This document shows positions 1-10,535 of a stretch of DNA of 64,000 bases, one piece after another (position 1 is the stretch's first letter; each line of letters starts with the position of its first letter). The position numbers were made by a program, and so were the translations under genes. The DNA is taken from contig NC_081813.1 in the NCBI RefSeq assembly GCF_030704535.1, positions 1,830,501 to 1,894,500 of the forward strand. Direction: 5' to 3'. The notes below the pieces were generated by a model. The model saw only the letters and a program-made list of their open reading frames with translations. It was not told the origin of the DNA and ran no database searches. The DNA is from Vitis vinifera. Taxonomy: Eukaryota > Streptophyta > Magnoliopsida > Vitales > Vitaceae.

Positions 1-385
1 CTTCACTCATTTTGGTGTCCCATCTCTTATTGAATATCAATAATAATTTTAACTGTCTATATAAAAATAATTAATTTAAAAATATAAAATTTTTTAATTA
101 CATTTGATTCTCTTTACTATTTTTCATATTAAAATAAAAAATAAAAAAATTATTTTTCTTGATGTTAATTGTAAAATTAATACTTTATATGGATTTAATT
201 TTTTTTTCCTTTTATACAAATTCAAATTTTGTTTGATAATGTTCTCAAAAAGATTTTTTTTTAAAATAAATTAAAATGATTCTGAATTATTTTTCAAAAA
301 AAAAATTCTATCCAGGAATTCAAATATGAAAAAAAAAGGCTTCTTCTTTTTTTCCCTCAAAATTCGGGGGAATTAGGAATATTGA

Positions 386-635
386 TATTAGGATTGATTG
401 TATTAGTTATTTTTTACTAGAAGGGTAGTTTTGTCATTATTGTAAGCTGAGCTATTTTTGAGTTGTTTTGTTCAGTTTGTTGTTAAGTTTTGTTTCTGTT
501 TTTCTGGTTCAGTTTTTGTTGAGTCATTTTACTCTGTTATATAACAGAGCAGCCTTGTATTTTGCGACAAGAGGAATGAAGAGAATTCTTTTCATCTTTT
601 CTCTCAATTCTTTCTTCAGATTTCTTTTTCTAACA
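386..635 (+). repeat. 5' LTR of the copia element
   Basis: The LTR is 250 bp and ends in CTAACA directly before the primer-binding site. It holds a perfect 18-bp palindrome, CTCTGTTATATAACAGAG, at 532-549, whose centre is the only good TATA-like sequence in the LTR. Confidence 0.93.
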
Positions 636-648
636 TGGTATCAGAGCC
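636..648 (+). other. Primer-binding site (initiator tRNA-Met type)
   Basis: TGGTATCAGAGCC follows the 5' LTR directly. This is the usual copia primer-binding sequence complementary to the 3' end of plant initiator tRNA-Met. Confidence 0.9.
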
Positions 649-724
649 ATCCATTTAGGGTTTCAAATCCCTAATTTCTATTTTTTTTCTTCTCTTTCTC
701 TGTTCTTTGTTCTCGATCGTGTTC

Positions 725-3139
725 ATGGCGAAAGGTGGATCTGGTAATGGTAATCGCGGTGGCCAGGTGAATTCTGAGATTGTTGTTGTTGAAGATTCGA
801 GTAGTCCCTATTTTCTTCATAATGGAGATCATCCAGGGCTCAATCTTGTTTCAAATCTTTTGACTGGAGCGAATTATCATACCTGGCGTAGAGCGATGCT
901 GATGGCTCTCACAGCGAAGAACAAAGTTGGTTTTGTGGATGGTACGATTTCTAGACCTATGTCTCATGATTTGATTTACGGCGCTTGGAATAGATGTAAC
1001 AGTATGATTTCTTCATGGATCATAAATGCTGTTTCAAGAGAAATTGCAGATAGTCTTTTATATTTGGATTCTGCTTGTGATATCTGGAAAGATTTGAATG
1101 ATAGATTTAATCAGGGTAATGGACCTCGAATTTTTCAAATTAAGAAGCAATTATCTGCTCTTAATCAAGGTTCATTGGATGTCAATTCATATTTCACTAA
1201 ATTGAAGATTCTTTGGGATGAATTGAGGGAGTTTCAACCTGTTCCAGTATGTCATTGTGGTGGATTGAGAGTCTGGACAGATTATCAACATAGGGAGTAT
1301 GTTTTACAATTTCTTATGGGTTTAAATGACTCTTATGCTCAGATTAGAGGACAAATTTTGATGATGGATCCCTTACCTGCTATTAATAAAGTGTTTTCTT
1401 TGGTTATTCAAGAAGAACGTCACAGGACTGTTGGTTATTCTTATTCTGGTTCTCACAATTCTGATCCTATGACATTTGGCTCTAATTCTAATGCACCAGC
1501 AGGAAGTTCAGGTGGCTCTAAAACTAGAAGGGATAGAATTACTTGTTCTCATTGTGGTTTCCAAGGTCATACCAAAGATAAATGCTATAAACTTGTTGGG
1601 TATCCACCGGGATGGAAATTCAAAAATAAAGGCCCTAATTCAAGCTCAATGGCTAACAATTCAGAAGTCCTCGAGTCTTTGAATGCAGGTTCTTCTGAAT
1701 CCACTGTTTCTTCCCTCACTACCATGCAGTGTCAACAATTGATTCAACTCTTAACCAACCAATTAAGCTCTACTTCTTCAGCTTCCACAGAGAATTCTTC
1801 AACAGGACCATCAGTGTCTAATTTTGCTGGTAATAAAGTTAAAATCCAAAATAAAGGTTGGATTATTGATAGTGGGGCCACCCATCATGTTTGCAATGAC
1901 ATTTCTCTATTTGATTCTTCTATTGATGTTCAAAATGTCCGAGTTACTTTACCTACTGGTATTACTGTCCCTATTGATAGAGTTGGTTCGGTCATTCTTT
2001 CGAAGGATGTCAAGCTTCTAAATGTGTTGTTTGTGCCTACTTTCAGATATAATCTACTTTCTGTGAGTGCATTTACAGACACTTTATCTCTTTCAATGGT
2101 TTTTACTCCTGATGCTTGCATTATTCAGGAACCATCTCGGGGCAAGATGATTGGGAAGGGTAGCAGGAAAGGTCAGTTATATCAGCTGGATTTTGACAGT
2201 TTTGTTGCTGATAAAGCTTTTGTTGCAGCTTCTCGGATTCCTACTTCTAATATTCTTTCTTTGTGGCATTCTAGACTTGGACATCCTTCTTTTAGTCGTT
2301 TAAAAGGTCTACAATCTATATTGGATTTTGATTCATCCTTTGATCTTACTCCCTGCAATGTATGTCCTTTAGCTAAGCAGCGTTGTCTGCCTTACATTTC
2401 TCTTAATAAAAGATGTTCTTCCACTTTTGATCTTTTGCATCTAGATATATGGGGACCTTTTTCTGTTGGCAGTGTTGAAGGCTACAAATTTTTCTTGACT
2501 ATAGTTGATGATTATAGTCGAGTAACTTGGGTTTATATGTTGAAGAATAAATCTGAAGTTCAAAAATATATTCCAGATTTCTTTGCTTTTGTAAAGAAGC
2601 AGTTTGGTAAGGAAGTTAAGGCCATAAGATCAGATAATGCTCCAGAATTATTTCTTTCCAATTTCTATCATTCTCTTGGTGTCATACACTATCGTTCTTG
2701 TGTTGAAACTCCTCAACAGAATTCTGTGGTAGAAAGGAAACACCAGCATATTCTAAATGTGGCCCGTGCTCTTCTTTTTCAGTCCAGCCTTCCTGTCTGC
2801 TACTGGAGTGACTGTATACTCACTGCAGTATACTTAATCAATAGAACACCAAGTCCTTTTCTAAACAATAAGACTCCTTTTGAAATCCTACATGATAAGC
2901 TGCCTGATTATAGTCATTTGCGGGTCTTTGGTTGCTTGTGTTATGTTTCTACTTTGAAAGCTAACAGGACAAAATTCTCACCTCGAGCCAAAGCAGCCGT
3001 TTTTCTTGGTTATCCCTTTGGTTTTAAAGGGTACAAATTACTGGATATAGAGACACGTTCCATATCTATCTCTAGAAATGTTATTTTTCATGAAGAGATC
3101 TTTCCTTTTTTCAAAGACAAATCCCTGTTCTTCTCCTGA
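725..3139 (+). pseudogene. Copia gag-protease-integrase part of gag-pol, truncated by a frame break
   Basis: The likely start is the ATG at 725, which opens MAKGGSG; the frame is open slightly upstream but has no earlier ATG. In order it shows the plant copia GAG domain, a CCHC zinc knuckle ([14 protein letters not shown]), an aspartic protease motif (DSGA, near nt 1868), the HHCC pre-integrase zinc motif (HSRLGHP...CNVC) and an integrase core with Asp near nt 2444, RSDNAPE and VERKHQ. It stops at 3137-3139, soon after a run of six T at 3106-3111. The rest of pol continues in the +1 frame. The break lies between integrase and RT, where plant copia elements normally read through in one frame, so it is more likely a slippage mutation than programmed frameshifting. 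Confidence 0.9.
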
Positions 3140-4985
3140 TATTTCTTCTGATTTGTTTCATGATCGAGTTCTTCCTTGTATTGCTGCTGATAATGATCAA
3201 TCTTCCTCAGTTCTTCCTCGTGTTATTTCACAGCCACCTCTTCAAGTTGCTCCTTCTTCACGACCAACAAGAGTCTCCAAACAACCTTCATATTTGAAAG
3301 ATTATCACTGCTCTTTAATCAACTCTGTTGCTCATGTTGAAACTCACTCCACTTCTCATCCCATACAACATTTTTTGAGTTATGATAAACTCTCTCCTTC
3401 TTACAAACTTTTTTCTCTCTCAGTTTCCATTATTTCAGAACCCAGCTCTTTTGCAAAGGCTGCTGAAATACCAGAATGGAGGGCTGCCATGGATTGTGAA
3501 TTAGAGGCTCTTGAGGAAAATAAGACCTGGTCCATTGTTAGTTTACCTGTTGGTAAGCACCCTGTTGGCTGTAAATGGGTGCACAAAGTTAAACATAAGG
3601 CTGATGGTACCATAGAACGGTATAAAGCTCGTTTAGTGGCAAAAGGGTATACTCAACGTGAAGGCATTGATTATGTTGATACTTTTTCACCAGTGGCAAA
3701 ACTAGTGACTGTTAAATTGCTTTTGGCTATTGCTGCTGTTAAAGGTTGGCATTTGTCACAATTGGATGTGAACAATGCTTTCCTTCATGGAGACTTGAAT
3801 GAGGAAGTGTATATGAAGTTACCTCCTGGTTATAATAGAAAGGGGGAGTCTTTGCCTTCGAATGCTGTTTGTTTGCTTCATAAATCCTTATATGGTCTCA
3901 AACAAGCCTCAAGACAGTGGTTTTCTAAGTTTTCTACTGCCATTATGGGCTTGGGATTCAGTCAATCTCCTTCCGATCATTCTCTTTTCATCAAAAATGT
4001 TGATGGCTTGTTCATTGCTCTTCTTGTTTATGTTGATGATGTGATTATAGCTAGTAATAATCAAGGGGCCATTGCTGATTTGAAATCTGAGTTGAATAAA
4101 CTCTTCAAACTGAAGGATTTGGGTGATGTCAAGTATTTCCTTGGTCTTGAAATTGCTAAATCCTCTACTGGAATCTGTGTTTCTCAGCGAAAATATGTTC
4201 TTGATTTGCTTTCTGATTTCGGGTATTTAGGTTGCAAAGCTGCTAGTACACCTATGGAAGCTAATGTCAAGTTATCCATGGATGAGGGGGTTGATCTTCC
4301 TGATGTTAGCTTGTATCGTAGGCTACTTGGGAAGCTGTTATATTTGACATTAACACGACCTGACATTTCTTATGCTGTAGGTCGACTTAGTCAGTTCATT
4401 TCTCGTCCTAAATTGCCCCATTTACATGCTGCTCAAAGAATCCTTCGTTACCTTAAAGGTAATCCTGGCATGGGTTTGTTCTTTCCTAATAATTCAGAGC
4501 TTCGTTTGATGGCTTATACTGATTCAGATTGGGCTCGTTGTCCCGATTCGAGAAGATCTGTTACTGGTTTTTGTGTTTTCTTGGGGAATTCTTTGGTGTC
4601 ATGGAAATCCAAGAAACAACACATTGTTTCTCGCTCTTCTGCTGAAGCTGAGTATCGTGCTATGGCCAATACTTCTTGTGAGATTACTTGGCTTCTTGCT
4701 CTTCTCAAGGACTTTGGTATAGATCATTCTGCTCCTGCTCTTCTTTTTTGTGACAATCAGTCTGCTTTACATATGGCTGAAAATCCCGTGTTTCATGAAC
4801 GCACAAAACACATTGAGATTGATTGTCATCTTGTTCGAGACAAGGTTCAAAGTGGGGTTCTCAAGCCTGTGTTTGTTTCTACAGAACACCAGTTAGCAGA
4901 TGTTTTGACAAAAGCCCTTCATCCTTCTTCTTTTAAGCTTCTTATTGGCAAGATGGGTCTAAAGAACATCTTTAGTCCATCTTGA
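3111..4985 (+). pseudogene. Copia reverse transcriptase-RNase H part of gag-pol
   Basis: This frame continues pol after the break at the T run. It contains the RVT_2 reverse transcriptase ([30 protein letters not shown], the YVDD active site at about 4029-4040) and a C-terminal RNase H ([34 protein letters not shown]). The stop at 4983-4985 overlaps the polypurine tract, as is usual for copia. The RT-RH frame itself is undamaged. An ATG at 3078 opens this frame slightly earlier but overlaps the integrase end and is not a likely start. Confidence 0.9.
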
Positions 4986-4992
4986 GGGGGAG
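4983..4992 (+). other. Polypurine tract
   Basis: TGAGGGGGAG lies directly before the 3' LTR and includes the pol stop codon. It is the expected plus-strand primer site. Confidence 0.85.
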
Positions 4993-5242
4993 TATTAGGA
5001 TTGATTGTATTAGTTATTTTTTACTAGAAGGGTAGTTTTGTCATTATTGTAAGCTGAGCTATTTTTGAGTTGTTTTGTTCAGTTTGTTGTTAAGTTTTGT
5101 TTCTGTTTTTCTGGTTCAGTTTTTGTTGAGTCATTTTACTCTGTTATATAACAGAGCAGCCTTGTATTTTGCGACAAGAGGAATGAAGAGAATTCTTTTC
5201 ATCTTTTCTCTCAATTCTTTCTTCAGATTTCTTTTTCTAACA
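4993..5242 (+). repeat. 3' LTR of the copia element
   Basis: It is 250 bp and, by reading, identical to the 5' LTR. It is followed by the target duplication ATTGA and then the F-box upstream region, which contains a direct repeat of about 35 bp (near 5243 and 5385) that is also present in the right arm. Confidence 0.93.
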
Positions 5243-5424
5243 ATTGATTTCTATATATTATTATTAAAAACAAAAATCAAAATCATAGAAGGTAGGAGAG
5301 AATTAAGGTATAGTAGGAATACAACTAAGATTGACTTCCTTCTTATTTTTGATTTCCTCAAAACACCTAATGGAATTAGGAATGTTGATTTCTATATATT
5401 ATTATTAAATACACGCAATCTTGC

Positions 5425-7399
5425 ATGAGAATAGTTTCAGTTTCAGTAATGGCGGAGGAACAAGATCGAATATCGTACCTGCCTGATGACATATTGATAA
5501 GAATCTTGAGTTTACTTCCTACTAAGGAAATTGCTCGAACCAGTTTGCTCTCAAAGGCATGGCGAAAGCTATCTCCTTTTTCCTCTCTCTCCGTTTTAAT
5601 GTTTCAGTCTCCGGATTTCTTCCATTCACGTCGCAAAAGCTTTGATGTCTCCTCATTCATCAATGCCATCGATTCCTCCCTAAGACTCCGTCAGAAAGAC
5701 GTAAATCTTGTGAGACTGCGGCTCCGTCTGCATCTCGATGACATCAAATCGCTGATAGACTCGTGGATCGACGCGGCACTTGAGAGGAAGGTGAAGGAGC
5801 TAGATCTATATTTGCAACCTAGGTTCGTAGCAGAGCCTTACGACTTGCCGGCTAAAATTTTTTCTGCCACAACAATTACAGTTCTCAGTTTAGAGCAATG
5901 CAGATTGGAAATCTGTGGTGATATAGATCTTCCGGCGCTACGAAAGTTGTGTTTAAGACAAATCCAGTGTGATGAACAAGCAATTCGGCAACTGATATCA
6001 AGTTGCCCGTTGATCGAGGATTTGAACATTGCATCTTGCGGTGGTTTGCAAAAACTTCATGTTTCGGGGCTTGCTAATCTACATAGGCTTCAAGTAATTT
6101 GCTGTTATAATTTGAGAAGGATAGAAATCGATGCACCAAGCCTTCAACATCTCGTGTATCATTGTGGACGCTTGCCGTGTGACATGGTCTTGACGCCCTG
6201 TGAATTTCTGAGAGAACTAATACTCCTTGATCCACTTATAACAAATGATTTCCTCCAAAATCTCGACTCTGGATTTCCGAATCTTGAGCGATTGGAGATA
6301 GACTCCACTCGATTGCAAAGGATTGAGATTTCGCATCATCAGCTCAAGAGATTAGAACTAAGACTAACTGAATGGCAGAGGGAGGCGAAACTCAAGATTG
6401 ATGCTCCAAACCTCCAATCATTTACGTATTCGGGCTATAGAATGCCTTTAACCTCTACGATATCATCTATGAATACTTCATCTCTGCGGGAAGCCGAGAT
6501 TCACTTCAGGAATTATAATGATTATAGCCATTTTTTCATCCCTCAATTGAAGAAATTTTTTGAAAAATCGAAGAATTGCCAAGTTATAAATTTACTCATA
6601 AAATCCAAAGAGGTAAAATTTCCCTTCATCCCATCCTTTTATTTATTTATTTATTTATTTTAATTACAAAAAGCTTTTTTTCTGAATCATTACTTACTTT
6701 TTTATTGAAGGAGCTCATTATTCCTAGAAAGCTGAGGCCAATTCTATCTCCCCCTGTTTATGATATCAAGCATTTATATTTAAGGGTATCGTATTGTAGT
6801 AGATTCCAGTACATCATAGATCGCATGCTTTGGATGTGTCACCCACAAACTTTATCAATTCAATCCGGGACCAATGTCAGGTTCTTAAAGGTAATAAATT
6901 TTCTTCCTCAATGTTAATTAATTCTGGCCTTACTTGAATTAACTTAAAAGTATCATTTAACTTCCATTTGGTGAAGTCAAAAATAGAAAGTTCCCAATTT
7001 GTTCTTCTTTATATAAACAAAGAGAGAGGTTTTATAAGAAACAACATGACCCCTTTGAACAAAATTGGTCAAACAAGCATAAAAACTCTTATTGGGATAA
7101 TGAAATAGCTTAAGATTTCTTAGCAAGAAACCCAAATAGGGCTCTTAGTCTAACTATGGTTATAAAATGTGATTACAATGCAGGTCTTATACAACAAGTT
7201 TAGGAACAAGGAGGAGAACCCCAAGTGTTGTACATCTTGTCCCACCAAATGCTGGCGGCATTATTTGGAAGACGTTCAAATTGATGGTGATGAAAGCATA
7301 TTGGAAATTGACCAAATTATTGCAATGCCAAAGTTATCTCAGAAATCTACTAATCGCAATGTTAGGTTTAGATTAAAATGGCGATCTCAACTACTTTAG
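5425..7399 (+). CDS. F-box/LRR-repeat protein (left copy)
   Basis: Three exons: 5425-6612, 6711-6890 and 7184-7399, all phase 0, with GT-AG introns of 98 and 293 bp, giving 527 aa. The N-terminal F-box (about residues 11-52, DRISYLPDDILIRILSLLP) is the module that binds SKP1 in SCF ubiquitin ligases. It is followed by plant-type LRRs (LPALRKLCL, CPLIEDLNI, LHRLQVICCYNLRRIEIDAPSL) expected to select the target. The last exon carries a Cys-rich CWRHYLEDVQID tail typical of the F-box/LRR group related to At1g56400 and At5g54820. A second in-frame ATG at 5449 could be the start instead. The copia element sits 178 bp upstream, so its promoter is probably disturbed relative to the intact right copy at 48858-50772. 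The target is unknown. Confidence 0.88.
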
Positions 7400-9052
7400 A
7401 ATATTGAACTTCTTTACTCTCGTTTACTTTTTAATACAAGATTTTATATTTTCTTCATTAGGATTACATTAATGCATGTTATATTAATGCAAGTTTAGAT
7501 CGATTATAATTTCAATAGCCTCTCTTAATTTGAATTTGTGAATTTGTTATTATAATTGATAAGATTGTTACTTTTTTTGTGATTATACACATTCCCTCTA
7601 TCTCTTATTTGACATTTCTCTTACATCCTACTTTTCAATATTATAATAAATCTATTTCTAATAAATTAATCATATACTCATACCAAGATTTCAATTCCTA
7701 TTATGACTAATCATACTTGTACTAGGATTTCAATTCCCGGTAGGACTAGAGTCTTAATTAACACAAAAAACTCTAAATAAATAACAATTCCTAATATTTA
7801 TCAAATTCCTAAAATTATTATAATTTGACTTTAAGTTAGATTATAATTTCAACATTCAATGTATTTAAATGAAGTGTTTGGATATTGTTATTTTGAGGTA
7901 GCATTGAAGGAGATGATGCAAATTTTCTCTCGAAGTAATATTGTTTTAATGATTTATTGCAAGAATGCAAATGCTGTTTTTGTTTTTATTTTCGTGTTCC
8001 AGTTTTCAGACCATTTTTGCCCTTATATATTGAGTGAAAAGGATGCTATGTTTTTGGTTGAAATATTATCACCGTGATGGTTTGTTGCAAGAGGGCAAAT
8101 GTTGTCACGGATGAAGGACAAAGTAGTGATGTAGTTGTATTTTGCAGCACTCTCTATTAGGCCTAATTTTACAATTGATTTCGAAAGTATCTAATTTTAA
8201 AACAACTTTAAAAAAACAAATAAAAACAATTAAAAGCAATTAAAAGATGTTATTTAAAAATATTTTATTTGCTATTTTTTATAATATAAAATAGAAAACA
8301 GATTTCTGATTATCAAACGTGTTTTCTAGTTTTTTTATTTTGAAAAACAGAAAATTATTTTGGAAAACAATTGTCAAACAAATCTTTAATCTTCTTAAAA
8401 TCACTTCCAAACAAATTCGAGATTTGAAAAAATATTTTATTTTTTAAAAAATATTTTTAGAATGAAAAACAACGTTTCTAGAAAAAAATAGAAAATTTTA
8501 TTAAAAAGTTAATAAAAAATCATTTATACTATTCTCTAGAAAAATAAGTTATTTTTTAAATAAATATTTTAATTAAAAATACTTCCATTAAATACATTCC
8601 CACTTTTTCTAGGAGGTCAAACATGGGCTACTTACGAATTTAACATAGTATCCACAAATGTTAAAATTATTTTTTTTAAAAATATAACTTTTATAAGTAT
8701 ACATTTATTATTTAATTGCATAATATTATTTTATAATAATAATATGATAATATATTTAATTTTAAAATATATTTAATATTAAAATTAGAATCCATTTTAA
8801 TTTAAAAGTATTCAATTATATCAAATAAATAATAAAATTTGTATAACTTTTTTAATATTTATATTTTTTATACTTGATAAATATATAAATTATATAAAAA
8901 AGATAGATAATTATGTTTTTATATTTTTATAATAAATCAAATCAAGTGTAAAAATAAAATAATTAAAATTAATTTATTTAATAAAATAAATCTTTAGTGT
9001 TATATCGGCACCCCATACATGATACATTGGAGATATTAAATTTTCATCCTTA
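7400..9052. other. AT-rich 3' spacer of the left F-box gene
   Basis: No gene is seen. The sequence matches the right arm between about 47.1 and 48.86 kb, including a conserved island at about 7860-8190 that has a further copy near 55.0-55.3 kb. About 130 bp present in the right arm at 47139-47268 is missing here, near 9000. Confidence 0.6.
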
Positions 9053-9060
9053 GTTATACC

Positions 9061-9905
9061 CAATGATGAAAATATCGGTAATCACGGATATATGGTATTT
9101 TGATTTTACGGATATATCGATAAGCCTAAAATTGATCAAAATTTATAAAAAAAATACAAGAAAAACTTCATAAAAATGTAATTAGAAGTATAATAGATAT
9201 TTTTAAGTTGTTTTATTAAAGAATTTGATATATGTATAATATGATTTATCATATTTGATAATAATATCGTATGCATCGATACAAATATAAATTTTATAAG
9301 TGTACATTTATTATTAAATTATATCAAATATTATTTCATAATAATATTATGATATTTGATTATATAATATATCTAACTTAAAAATATATATTAATATTAA
9401 AATTATGATTCATTTAATTCAATTATATTAAATAATATAAAATAAATTATGACATATGTACAATTTTTTAATATTTAATTAATTCATTAATGATATTGAA
9501 AACACTATGAAGAAAATTATTATGATAATTTTTATATTTTTAGTAATCAATTAAAAGAAATTTTTGTATTTAATTATAAAATAATTATATTTAATTTGCT
9601 CTCTAAAATTTTCTTTTAAAATTTTCTTTACATGATGACTTTGAATATATATTTTAAGTGCAATCTATTTAACAATAATCCCTTCAACAAAAAAAAAAAA
9701 AAGGAATTTTTGAGGGTGCAATGTAGCGCGTTGACCTGTGTTGGCCGATTGAAAAATCGCCGAAATATTGGCGATTTTCATCCTTTTAGGCCGTTTTTTT
9801 TCCATTATATCGGTGATTTATCGTCTGGAGCCGATATATAGACCATTTTTGCTACACAATATATCGGCGATACATCGCCACTATATCCCGACATTTTCCT
9901 CCTTG
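9061..9905. mobile_element. Non-autonomous hAT-like DNA transposon, 845 bp
   Basis: The ends are imperfect inverted repeats: CAATGATGAAAATATCGG on the left, and CAAGGAGGAAAATGTCGG as the complement of the right end (three mismatches in 18). It is flanked by an 8-bp duplication, GTTATACC at 9053-9060 and ATTATACC at 9906-9913. The right arm carries the empty site with one copy at 47082-47089. Eight-bp duplications and CA-starting ends suggest hAT. There is no coding capacity. It carries several ATATCGGCGAT-like motifs near the right end. Confidence 0.82.
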
Positions 9906-10223
9906 ATTATACCATAGTTCAATGTACTTAAAATACTTTAGGATGGAACCTTGAATGAAGCATCACCCACAAGGACAACAATAGATCTTGTTAGGTTTTA
10001 GCAATTGATTGGTTCTTTAACTAATTAATATTTGTATGCTTGTCTTTGCGAAATGTGTGCTTCAAATGTGAAGAAAATTTATGAGTATTAGGTAGGGCAT
10101 GCACAAATGCTATGAGATTATCCGTGCAAACTTGGTTGTTTAAATGGTTTAGCTATTGGTCCTTCATTTTGGAACACATGATTATGAAGAGATAGTGTAA
10201 TTTAGATAGTTAAATCATCTAAA

Positions 10224-10354
10224 AGCCCGTTTGGTAGTGATTCTAGGAAGTACTTTTAATATTTCTAATACTTGAAAAATTTTACCATTCAAGTGTTAAA
10301 AATGCTAATTTAGATGCTAATTTTTATCATTCTAGAATCATTCCCAAACGCACT
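10224..10354. mobile_element. MITE, hAT-like
   Basis: About 130 bp with inverted ends (GCCCGTTTGGTAGTGATTCT on the left; GTGCGTTTGGGAATGATTCT as the complement of the right) and a flanking near-repeat of CTAAA. It is in both arms (right copy near 46654-46774, one end eroded), so it predates the inverted duplication. The related sequence at 53.5 kb lacks it. Confidence 0.65.
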
Positions 10355-10535
10355 CTAAATTACATTGTCTCTTCACTAAAGTATTCTAAGTACATTGAAC
10401 AATGGTATAACTGCCTGGTCTCGAACAAAAAACCAGTGTGCTAAAACTTAAACAGTTCTTTTAGGTTATGTTTGGTTCCAAATATTAAGTCATATGCTAA
10501 CCCCCATAATGCCTTCTCCCATCAGCAGAATTCAA

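Larger units (their letters stand above)
386..5242 (+). mobile_element. Ty1-copia LTR retrotransposon, young, full length
   Basis: This is a complete 4857-bp element with two 250-bp LTRs that look identical base for base, a primer-binding site, a polypurine tract and gag-pol in the order GAG, protease, integrase, RT, RNase H, which defines Ty1-copia. It is flanked by the 5-bp duplication ATTGA (381-385 and 5243-5247). The right arm of the inverted duplication keeps the unoccupied site with one ATTGA near 50955. The LTR starts TATTAGGATTG rather than the usual TG. It sits about 180 bp upstream of the left F-box start codon. Identical LTRs imply a recent insertion; one pol frame break suggests this copy is not autonomous. 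Confidence 0.95.

Noticed and set aside
468-674. Small open frame in the LTR, repeated at 5075-5428
   Set aside because: It lies in the LTR itself and has no protein similarity; the second copy merely runs into host sequence.
707-724. Upstream start for copia gag-pol
   Set aside because: The frame is open from 707 but begins with TTG; the first ATG is at 725.
3078-3111. Programmed frameshift between integrase and RT in the copia element
   Set aside because: Plant copia elements normally encode gag-pol in one frame; a six-T run at the break fits simple slippage better.
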